From the NCBI RefSeq assembly GCF_001949145.1, contig NW_019091356.1, forward strand, positions 2,531,202 to 2,591,201: DNA of 60,000 bases. The letters run 5' to 3'. Positions 1-11,700 of this stretch are shown in pieces. How positions within the stretch are numbered: the stretch's first letter is position 1; every line of letters begins with the position of its first letter. The position numbers and the translations under genes were made by a program. This DNA is from Acanthaster planci (Eukaryota > Echinodermata > Asteroidea > Valvatida > Acanthasteridae). Below the pieces are notes generated by a model. The model had not been told where the DNA came from. It saw nothing but the letters and a program-made list of their open reading frames with translations, and did no database searches.

Positions 1-2704
1 ACACACGCAGGGTGTAATGTGAACGCCGCATTTGACGTTCATACTTTCGTGTTTTCTCAAGTCTCGGCTGCGTGTGCGTATTCGACAAAAGTTGAAAAAT
101 TTTAATTTGTCCAAATATGCATACATTTGTTGCGTATGCACAATCCATTATTTTTTGATTACATGTATTTGCATACAAGGCCACACATTTACATTACACA
201 CTGCACTTTCCTTCACACACTGCAGACACCTCAAAATAGGCCTTCGTGCTGCGTACACAGGGAATACACAGCGAATACGAACCAACCTTCAGTTTTCAGA
301 AAATTGATGTTAAAATGACCACGAGGATTTGCTCTGAAACTCTTAAATGCTCAACTCCTAAAAAAACGGCACTGCAGTGATGAAAAAATGTTGGGGGGAT
401 TCCCTCCCCCCTTATAGGGTTAAGTAATACAATTCCTTTGTAAGCCTTTCTTTGAGTGACATACACTTACATGTATTTATGAGTGCTGTTGTAGAAGTTT
501 CAACAAGGACAGTAATTGTAGCCCTGTTGATTGAAATGCTGTATGTCTTTCTCAATTCGCCTCTGTCTGAATTATACCGACAAAAAGAAAAAAGGTTAAA
601 GTACATGAACATGTAGGTCAGATCTCACGAGGACGTGTGTATATGTGTCCCAGAATCAGCCAAGATTAATGGGTAAGCTGCCTCACCGCAACGGCCAGCT
701 AGCTTAGTAATTTGCTGGGGCGAGGAGGCGGACCCGGGGAGCAAGGAATGAGGCAGAAATTGGACGTGGCATCGGGGCCCATCACCAGCCCCCACAGGGG
801 GAGTGTGTGATAGAATTTCCTCCCCAGTCAGTTCCAATAATGTGATCCGCTCTCTCTGCCTCCAAGAATGTTCCCCGAGTGCGACATTGCTCAGCTGTGT
901 TGCAATGCCTCTGCATTGTTTCTCACGTTTCTGACGTGCCTTTTATTAAAGTTGTGGTTTGATTTTTTGGGGGGGTTTATCGAGTCGGCATTTCTTCTTT
1001 TTCTTCTTCGTACCGGAGGTTCAGAAGCAAAGGTCGATACCATGTTGCTGCGAATGCCATTTGATTGCGAAGACAAATATTCAATTATTATGGAATATTT
1101 AGTATCCAGGACAGCCGAAGCTGTTGCTGCATTTTTCTTCACCGCAGGGAAGACTTATCGCTAGGAAAAGTTCAGACCAAAGTGGACTTTGTTTGTTTCC
1201 ATGGTGTGCATGAATCCTGACAATATTCGTCTGAGACCCACTTGGTCCCGCCATCCCAGTGAAAAGACGGTGTGCTTGAAAGGAGTGGGACTTTGAATCG
1301 GAGTTTGGTCAAACTTTCTTGATTGTCTCGCTCACTCTTCCTGGTGCCCAAACTAAGAAAACATTGAGAATCTTGGTTACCGTGATACACCGCGGACTAA
1401 ATTCAGACATGATTGCACACACCAGTTGTATTTGTACTAATTCAGTCAGACAGTCATTGGATTGATGCACGGTGCTGTACATCCAAATTGCCCAATTAAA
1501 ACTTGGCGACATTCTAGCTGTTCATCAAATTCTGCAGTGGGTGACATGAAATCAATTGCCATGGCCCAATTATGGATGAACATTCTCCTTTCATGTTTGT
1601 TAATGTTGGATTTTGTGGTCCAGCAGATCCAGATCAAATCAAGACCGATGGTACAATATGTTTAACCCTAACCACCAAGCATATTGTTTGGCTTTACTCA
1701 GTACTACAAAATACTAAGTAGTAGCCTGAGCCTGAAGGACCTAGCACTACAGATTACTACTTCTGGCTAGGTTACTTCCATTGTTACTTGTACAGAGAAC
1801 AATAAAGCCATGCATTCCTAGTGCCACAGCACTGTATGGTACATTGTCTCATCTGTTGTATTTTATGGCTTCAGAGAACAATAAGGTCATGTCCTCTGAC
1901 AAGCAGTAGCACTGATTACTACATGTTACTACAAGTAGTAATTTGTCGTATTATGTGGGTTAGGGTTGAGCAGCATATGGCGTGTAGGAAATCATACATT
2001 TGTTTTACCCTTTTTCCAGTTGTTCTCTCTGGGTCAGGTATTGTAAAATGATTGCACATATTTACTCAGGTGTATTGAAGAAATGAACATACATGCCCTT
2101 TATGTGGCATTGGGGCCATGTTAACAGTATGTGAGCAACGGCCCAAGCGTACATTAACTGCAGATCACGCGTGGAGAAAGGTTTGCCATCGCACTCGAAA
2201 CATATTTGCTGGTGGTACTTGTGCGTGCTGCGCACTTCTGATTTGGTCGAGGAACCGTGCCTGGCGTTCCAGCCCGTGTTGGCCTGCTCAAGCTTCTGTT
2301 TATCGTGCGGTGAATAGTTGACGGTGCGCATGTTGATACCGTCTGGCAGTCTTGTGGACACTGCCAGGGCCAGGCTTCCTTCATGGCCATTAGTCAGGGA
2401 ACAAATAACTTGAGATTGTGTTGATGTTCAAATATTGACATTTCATTTTTTGCAGCCGTATATTGCTGGGCTATATATGCATATTTGTAAATCATGACTA
2501 TATACCATATGTACCGTATTTATATATGGCCTGTCCATTTGCATATCGGCCTGTTTGTTGTCTTCGGTTTGCTGTTTGTTTAGAACCACAACCAAATATG
2601 AATATCACATGAATATCGCCATTGACCTGTAACACACCACTGCCATTGACCCAATTGGCTTGACCTCATTTGCATATATCTGCATATTTGTTTGTTCTCT
2701 GCAG
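1..2704 (+). other. Upstream MCC intron and flank; no MCC exon seen
   Basis: The first recognisable MCC exon starts at 2705 in mid-codon, so this stretch is read as intron. I searched it for the MCC N-terminal coiled coil that should precede the acidic segment and found nothing. It is AT-rich, with short direct repeats around 1680-1930 and octamer motifs ATTTGCAT at 2537-2544 and 2668-2675. The one segment that looks unlike intron is a GC-richer open stretch on the minus strand at about 2130-2390, listed separately. Confidence 0.6.
2130..2390 (-). other. Possible minus-strand exon or decayed coding fragment
   Basis: The segment is GC-richer than its surroundings and stays open on the minus strand for about 85 codons. 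The reading includes INMRTVNYSPHDKQKLEQAN and, further on, a C-x2-C pair followed by GKPF. Composition looks protein-like (polar and charged, few repeats). I do not recognise the family, and neither a clear splice acceptor nor a clear donor was pinned down. It could be an exon of a gene nested in the MCC intron, a retro-element remnant, or chance. Confidence 0.22.
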
Positions 2705-5700
2705 GGAAGAAGATGAGTTCTCACAGTCTGCCTCAAGTCCGCACAGCAACATCAGCAACAGCGGCGGCAGCTGTAACGGCAGCTTTCAGGGCAGTGACTC
2801 TGCTAACATTGGTAGGCTCCGTCCCTCTGTCTTCCTCTCTGTCTGTCTGTAGCCCTGTGGTCTGTCTGTCAGTCACCATGACTGACTTACCGTACAATCT
2901 GGATCCGTTACAGAGTCTGAAGGTTGAGGTGGCCCGAATGTAGCACGCACTGAAGGACACAGCTTGAAAAATAGTGGTAGTTGAGAGCAACCTGAATCAG
3001 CAACTTGAATCTCAGCATATTGTGAGGTCGGGGAAAAATTTACGAACATTCTCGAACAGAAAAAATGACCTTGCTGGCTACTCTTTTATCTGTCTCACCC
3101 AGTATTCATTATCATGGCTCCTGCAACTGGCTTTGCCGAGTGCCGAGCTTCTGTCAAAAATGCCTGTCACACCATCCCTGTGACCTGTGGCGTCTGTCAA
3201 GATCACACATCCTGTCTTAGTGGAATCTGCCTTTGTCCAATGCCTTGACATTTTCAGTCTGGACTGGAACTGTACATGTAGTCTGGTCCCTGCCCTCTGA
3301 TACATTAATCCAAAGGTTTGGTAACAGTCTCATGATCTGTGGCCTGCTGGCCAGCTGTCGGTGTCTGTCAGATCCTGTCACTCAACCTCTCTGACAGATA
3401 TTGGGCAAGCTCATTCCTTGGTTGAACTTTGACCTTCTTTAACTTGGAAGCTGCTAATCATGGGCAATTAAAAAGGTGCTAAAATGTGGCATCCCTTGGA
3501 TAAGATGAGAATTGTTCCAGAGACAGTGTGTGGTCTTGCGCTTAATTCTGACAGTCAGCTGTGTGCATGCCAATCAGGAGGCCAGACTTCATTCCAAAAT
3601 TCATTAGTTCTGTTCCGTTATCAACACCTTACACTAGCAGTTGCCCCATTGTCTAACGACGCCAACAAATCAGCTGAAATTTTCATGGACAGATGTAGGT
3701 CATTTTAGGGGAATTGACCAGTTTGTTGCTAAGACTGAGTTCTCTGTATGAGCAAATTGCTTATTAAGGATCACAAATTGCTTACTCCAGATCATGTTTT
3801 AACCAGTATCAGCTTTGAGCAGAAGCCCCCCCCCATCGGTTGAAAAGAGCCATGTTGGTCGGGAGTGATCGTTCATTCATTTTGTTGGTTGTGATGTGAC
3901 CGTGCATTTCGTAGTCATTCACAAACCAGCAATGTGCAGTTCCAGCCAAAGGAGCCTGCATTGCTAGGAAAATTGCGCCCTCTCTTGGTCCAGCTCGGGG
4001 CTCTTACAGTAGTTGACAATTGAGCTGCATGTAATAATTTGTGTGATGACACCCCAGTGAAACTGTCTCCTAATAAGCCAATTCAGGTTCTGTCCTGGTT
4101 AGCAACATGCCACGGAATAGCTGTTTGGTCCGCAGTTTTTTTCAGCTTTCAAATAAAACAAAAAAAGGATGCTGTTGTTGCCAGCCCCTCGACCATCCAT
4201 ATCAACCCCCACCCTCACACACCCTCCCCCCTCCTCCCAGTCGGGCTCAGGGAAATCGTGCCTTCGTATAAATGTCACTGTTACCCCTTGAGTGCCCTGT
4301 GCATGCCGATGTGATCGGTACATGATAAATTGGCTAATCCAAAAAAGAGGCCCTGCCTCTCACGGGGAGAAAATATGCACAGTTGTTGGGATGACCCAGC
4401 GGATGGAATGTCAGAATTGTTCAAGCCTGGCTAATTGAAAAACGGGATAAGGTTTCAGGTTTTCAGGGGAGGGCAACATGTTATTTGCGGCTCAATTTCT
4501 GTCTCTGTGAATGTTGCCATTGATTTGTGTTGCTATTAAGTCAATGCAGTGGTAGCTTCAACAAGTCGAATAACAACACTGGGATATTTACTCAGTTTGA
4601 TAGAGTCTGTCTCTTGTGAGGCATCAAGGGTTTCTTTGTTCGTGCTTTGTCCATTGTTGATCACGCTGGTTTATTTTTTCCCCCTGTAAAGTGGATCAGG
4701 CATTGGTTGATGTACCAGTAGTTGTCTGCCAGCCCTCGTCTTTTGTTCAGTCCTGGTGTGGCCTGTAAATCAAAACCCTGGAGTTCGTGTAAATTTCGCT
4801 CCAGTTGGTCAATTTGTCAGTCCAGATCTGTGCTTTTGATCATGTCTTGTGTTCCTTCACTGTTCCTAGTGACGCACTGATAATTTACTAACTGCATTCG
4901 TGATATGTGACGCAATCCCACAAATTGAGTCCAAAGGTCATCAGTTATTGCACTGTAGTTCACATGAAGAAGAGTAAACTGAGCTCTTGGTTTTGATGCA
5001 TCACATGTCGGCATCCCGATGAAAAGAGACCTTATGTGGGTAAAAAAAATTGGGGGGGGGGCTTCTTATTGACTTACATCGCGCAAGATTCATTGAAAGG
5101 TCTTCAAATATGGGTCTGGTGACTCGTGACTCATTTTGTTAGGTTGAGTCACATACAGCAATTTACCTCCTCTCTTCCATCAGTTACATGGAGTTCAGTG
5201 TGGTGCAGATAAAGACTTGACAAATAGAACTTGTCAGTCACCGACTAATTGGTAATATCATCGGCTGTACCTCATCCCAATTTGGCTTTTCTTTCTCCCT
5301 TCCCCTCCTGCACTTTGCAGATCAGTGCAATGATTTATCGGCCGAGCTGTCCAGGGTAGTGGGCGAGCTGGAATGCGCCGTGGAGGAGCGCAAGGGGACC
5401 GACACCTACCGGCAGCACATCGACACGGCCGACCACACCATCAAGCAGCTGGCCAGTGCTTCCCATCAGGTAGAAAAGAGATCTCTAGAGGTGAGAAACT
5501 AGCCCTATCCACGACCCCTTTGCTCCGGAATGTTGGCAGCCCAAGCTGTGCCAATCTTACAGATCCCCCACCAATAACAAACTCCTCTCTATATTCTATC
5601 CATTCTGATTGCGAACAAAAGAGGGCGTGTTTTCAAACGAAGTTGACAGTCCTGTGGTATGAAGTCACCGCATAAACGTCACCGTTTATGCGCGTTTGAT

Positions 5701-8700
5701 GACGGGCACGCTGAGTAAGCGCAATGAATTTATTCTGGAATGTATTGTCTTCGCGTGCATGTCAAACGCGTGCAAGAACCCAGTTGGAAACTTGGTACCA
5801 GTCTGTCTGTTCTTTTGCTGGCGAGGGGGCTCTTCAACTTGGGGGGATGGCAAAGGTCAAGGTTCAACAGAGTTCCCTTGTTGTCTGATCTTGTTGGAAT
5901 GACGGTAGAAGAGAAAAATGAATAAGCAGCCTTGCATAAGGAAGCAGTCATGATTGACTGATCTCTGCCATGGAGTTTTTCAGAGGTCCTTTCAGGGCTG
6001 ATGCCTATAAGTTGAAAGACGACACTGCTTTGAGAGAAAAAAAAAAAGTTACACTGAATTTCTCTTGCACACCAAACACCAGCTGGGAAGCAGTCAAGGG
6101 CAATATACATTACACAGCATTTTAGCCGGTGAGCTGAACAAATTTACGCACAGAGCAGTTCTGCCAAATTTGCCATAGGTAATGAACGTCACTTTAATGT
6201 CTAGCTCTCCTGAAATAGGAACAGCAAATTTTGTTCCAACCGAATGGATTATTTTACCTGCCCTTCCATTTCAAGGCTGTCCAGGAAGTCGAGCGTCTGC
6301 AATATGAGGGCGGGTCTGCCACCGACCACTCCCCCGCCACGCCCAACGGCTTCCAGGGCCATGCCCAGCGGGACCAGCACCGGCGGCGCAGCAGCCTGGA
6401 GCAGGAGCTGGATGTGCTGCGGGACGAGAATGAGAATCTGAACACCACGCTGTCCATGAAGGAAGACGAGCTGCAGAAGATCAAGGCCAACCTGATCGCC
6501 ATCCGGGACGAGAGGGACAAGCTCAGGAAGAAGGTAAAAACAACTTGTTGCTTAGCAAGATAAGAGACCCACCTATGTTGGCCTGCCGTAAGGAGAAATA
6601 CTGCTCAGCCAATTTAAATGCTAAGCAGAAATAAGCTGGGAAATAGTCGCAAGATATACACAATACGTAACACTTTAACTGGTATCCATTTTTTTTTACT
6701 TAGCAAAGTTGTATGCTTTGCAGTTGTACAAAAATTGGCTCTTTGAGTCACCAGCCAAAATCACAAATAAGCCTATTAGCTTTAACTGGTTCACATGGAG
6801 AAATCGAAGTTTTCTTTGATGAAAAGCGGTTTCTAATTTTCATATGGCACTTTCAAACTAGTTTGGTAAAATGTAAGTCAGTGTAAATAAATCGGCCGCT
6901 ATGAAGTGAGGCCAATACTTTGTAGCGCTCTGCGATGTGGCGTGAATTGTACCCATTTCACCATGGTTTCCCTGGTAGGCAACAATTTGAGAGACCAGTT
7001 GCGTCGAAGTACAATGACACCAGATAGCCTGCCACAAATAGTCACGTGAACGAAGCTCACAAAATTCACAAGAATCGTAACGTGACTTTTTAGAAAACTG
7101 GATGTTTACATTTAGGATGATCAAGCAAATTAAGATGATTATCCTGCCAAACAAAGTCTCATATGCTTAGTGTGCCATTTGACCACAGGTTCGGGACCAG
7201 CAATCACGCAATACTGACCAATTGCCCGGTGCCTCGGCCAGCAACCTCAAACAGCAACAACACCAGCAGGGCTACACGTCGTCGTCCTCCGAACAACTCA
7301 GCTCCCCGGGCTACCGGCCCACCCCCAATCCCAGCAACGTCAACGCCAACTCTGCCTTGCCCAACGGCGAACAGCTGGGCGTTTACGGTAGCGAGAGGCG
7401 AGGCGGCATGCCCGTTGCCAAGGTGGCCGAGCGGGTGCGATTAAAGCCATCGCGATCACTCGATAGCTCATCGAGATCGGGCTCGGAGAAAGGCGTGACA
7501 GGGTCGGACTTGAACAGCGTTGGGGTGAGTTCTTGCTGCTGCGTTTTCAGTGTCTAGCTCCATTGCCTGTTTCAATTACCACACATTAGCCATTCCTATA
7601 TTAGCCAAAAACGAAAACGTCCCATGAGTATTGCATAAACTACCACCGTCTGTCACATTATATTAGGGAGCTCTTATTCACTCAAGGACATGCCTAGATA
7701 GCAGCAACAATCTTTGGATAAGGGTAATTCCAGAAATTAGGGATCTGTTTTTTTTTCGTGTCCCTGTCACATCTGACATATAATTTTGTAAGTTCAGAAC
7801 ACATTTTGTGATTTCCAAGAGTGATGAATGAATGCAAATTACCTGCCAAACAAAAAGCAATAGTTTGAAATCGATTCCGGTGATATTTCCATGTCAAATA
7901 ACAAAGGTCAGACGTAACAGGGACACAAAAATGTCACACTTTTGGACTCCTAATTTCTGGAATTACCCATAAGCAAATTATTGCTGGTGTCATCTGGTGC
8001 ACCGTCCAACTCACTCCATTCAGAGTTGTTGCTTATTAGCATTTGTGCATGCCAGTGCAGTCCGTGTGGAGGGTGGCTGAATTACCGTGCAGAGTGGCCA
8101 AACCACGAGACAAAGCTTAAGAGCTTGCAAAACATGATGTGGTCTTGTTGAGGCTGCATTGGTGGATTGTAAAGTGAGACAAATCACAAGTAAAGTGGCA
8201 GGTTTCAAAGGACAGGTGATGACAAAGGAATGTCATCACCACAGGTCATTTGAATAGCTTGTCTCTTGATATTTCACTGGGTGTGTGACTTGAGGTTGAC
8301 TTGTAATGACCTGTGACGACTTTGATTTCCACAGCAAAGGCATTTGGCTCCTACTTATACCCGTTAGCACCTGTACTACACTGTATCACATTGAATTAAT
8401 TACTGAATTTAGAGAAACATTGGGTATTTGGGGGGCTTGAGGTGGTACCGGGAGTAAAAGGCTCAACAGTTCTTGGTGGTCATAAATAATGGGTTAATCC
8501 TTCTCTACTGTCTCTTTACAGCTGACCAACCCCAAGGTAGCTGAGCACCTAGCCCGCTCGCTGCAGGAGTGCTCCAGCGTGCAGGAGATCCTGCAGGCCC
8601 TGGGCTCGCACGGCCTGCCGGTCCCCGAGAGCAAGGCCCGAGAGATCGAGGTGGAGATGGAGCGGCTACACAGCAAGATCGAGCACCTGCGCTCACAGAA

Positions 8701-11700
8701 CGACCTGCTGCAGCTGACGTTAGAAGAGAGCAAGTCCAACGCCGACCGGCTGACGCTGCTGACGGGGAAGTACGAGAGCAACAACACGGCGCTGCAGCTG
8801 GCCGTCAGCTACGCCGATCAGGCGGCGGAGGCCTTCGACGTCCTGCTGATGCTGCTGGAGACAGAGCAGCAGGTTCTGTTGGCCAACTGCCGGGCGGCAG
8901 GGGTCGGTGGCTTCGGAACAGGTAGGTCAGGAGATGGGTGGTCCAACATACTTGTGTCTGTGTCCATCACCTCTCTGAGTATTCATTAATTAAATGGGTG
9001 TTCAGAGCTCCCTTGGGCATGGGGAAAATTGTATGGAACTGAAAGATTTGTGTTCTGGAGGTTTATCTCTTTATATCCACTGAAATCTTGTCATTAGTTT
9101 GGCATTGTTTTGATTTGATTAGAGTTAAAGTTTCTTTCCACTTTCGATATATTCTTCTCAGTAAATCCCATTTTTTAAAACTTCTCTTTGTAAAATATGA
9201 ATTGTCGCTTAATTAGAATGCTTATGCTGTGGCATAAAAGCAGCTTAGACAAGACAATCAGTAATCAGTCATTGCTTTGAACTGATGCCAAAACATTTTA
9301 TTCACCAAGTGAAATGTATTCCGGACAGCACCATGCATCATACCCAAATTATTGTGTCTTGGCAGTTCATTGGTTCACCAATCCCCTGCTCCTCGCGTTC
9401 CTCCTGTGCCAGTGTGCTTCTATTCCAGTGTTCTTTCATCACTGTTTGAATTCTTCCAGGGGAGAGCTCGGAAGGCTCAGACTCGGAGGAGACCACCATG
9501 ATGCTGAAGCGGGTCCACGAAAACCGCAAGGCAGCAGAGAACATGGCCAAGGCCCTCCTGCAGCGGCTGGACCGGAGCTGCGGGACCATGGTGTGCCACG
9601 TCCCCGGATGCACGCTGCAGCCCTGGGAAGATGTGTCCTCACACAGTCACACCAGGTAAGGGTGTGTGGGTTTGTGGGGGGTTCGCAGAGGTCGTCCAAC
9701 TCTGGGCTCAGTTTCATAGCACTGCTTACTGGAAGAAAAAAATCTTCACTCGCCACAGCAGAAAATATTGCGGTTAGTGTATACCAGATGAGCAAAAAAT
9801 TGGGTTTGCATGCATAAATCCTTTACAGTATTTTGAGCGTACTTGATCTGCGTCAAACACGTACTTGCACTGTAAGCACAGAATACTTAATTGTATGAAT
9901 GTAACATTCTGTGGTTAGCAGGGGCCCTGGACTCCTTAGTGTGAGATCCGCAAGAAGAATTTTCAACTGAATGTACACAAACTTGAAGCATCTTCAGGTG
10001 TTGGGCACACTGCAGAAATGGCATTCAAATATTAATCATATCTCTTTCCATGCCATGGTCGGGGGAAAAACCTACACGTAGCAGAAAAACCCAACCACGG
10101 GTAGCCACTGTGATTGTGACCTTTGACCTCTGATGTTTGAAACCCCCCCTCCCCTTAGCACCACCAGCTCCACGGCCAGCAGCTGCGACACAGAGTTCAC
10201 CAAGGAGGACGAGCAGCGGCTGCGGGACTACATCCAGCAGCTCAAGAACGACAAGGCAGCGGTGCGGCTGACGGTGCTGGAGCTGGAGAGCGTGCACATC
10301 GACGCCGTCCCTTCCTCCTCCTCTTCCTCAGGCCAGGAGTGTCTGAAGACGGACAGCCAACGACTGGACCTGGAGAACGCCGTCATGATGCAGGAGATCG
10401 CCGCCCTCAAGGTAGATGACCAAGAGGAAGGGGTTCTTTTTGGGGGAGGTACGGTCTGGAAATGACCCTAACCCTGTTTTTCTGGGAATTGTCATTTGAC
10501 AAAATTCAGTTGTGCATTGGACCATTGAACCCCTGATCATATCAGCGGGAACCCTGGTGTAAGTCTGTTTGGAATAAGTGAGCTCAGTGAAATTTGATAG
10601 AAGATAGAAAATAAGATTCTTGAGCTATACCGCCAAGAAGGTTAGGGGTTGGGATTAGGATATTTCCCTCTATGAATTTTCTTTATTCTGCTAGTCTCCA
10701 ATACTGTGCAGTAAACCCAGTCATTAGCACATTCGTTGCCGTAGAAGAAAATCAGAGAACCGTTCTCACAGTCTGCAGAATGTTACTGTAGGATTCACTA
10801 GCAGCCAATCAAAATTTGACTCTCTAAAGCAGAGCAGACGGTTTGAAAAATCTCTGACTTGTGTTACTGTTCTAAGAAGACTGAATTTCCCTTTCGCCCA
10901 GTCAGAATACAGCGCCACAAACTGAAAAGGCATATGTACCTGATTAGACAGAACGGAGTCATTTTAATCCGGTCGGAATGTCTTTCCAAAAAATGGCCGA
11001 AGGAAAAACATCTGTGCTCTGAACAACACACGTCACTGTGTTGACTGCGCTCCATGGGACTATGCAAGCCTCAAATTACCTAAGGGTCTGCATGTTATTT
11101 CAGTGTAATCATTAAAATGCTGTTTCTGTTTCCGGAGTTGCCCGCCTGTTAAAGATACCAGCCGTGCGCGTGTGGCATTTTACAAAAAACATCAAGCAAT
11201 AGGAAAACAAGTTGTATGTTATAATTGGCCAATGTCAACATGTTTGTATAAACTCTTAAGCTTGCGCTGTTGGAAATCCAGAATTTTTTTTTTCTTTTTC
11301 ACATCTTCGAGTGAGATGCCGAGTGATAGGGATGTCTGAGCACAAGGTTGAGGATTACCGGGATTAGGCCCCGTCAAGGCACCTCATCGAAAGACTGATG
11401 ATCAGGGCCTCGAGGCGGGGATAATCGGTCAAATCTCTCCAGTGGCTTCGGTGCTTTGACATTTTGCCCAGCTATCACTTAATCTCCTTGCATCTGTTTC
11501 GTCGAAGTCTTTTTGTTCTGACTCAACAAGAACACATTACTGGCCGGAGAGACTTGGTTTAACTTCCTCTGGGCCACTTTCGCTGCAGCCTTACGAGTGG
11601 ACTCAGAGAAAGTCCGAAAATAACAGTTTAAAAGGGTGTATTGTGATAAACGTGACTGTGTCCCCCAAAAATGAGAGTTACTAGTCACAAAAACTAGGTA

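Noticed and set aside
1662-1673. Telomere-like AACCCTAACC
   Set aside because: There is a single occurrence of about two units; it is too short to mean an interstitial telomere.
5730-6110. 126-codon minus-strand frame in an MCC intron
   Set aside because: It contains homopolymer-encoded runs, no family resemblance and no splice support.
8569-8925. Overlapping plus and minus frames in the large MCC exon
   Set aside because: Only the frame reading LTNPKVAEHLARSLQECS agrees with MCC. The rest are GC-driven shadows.
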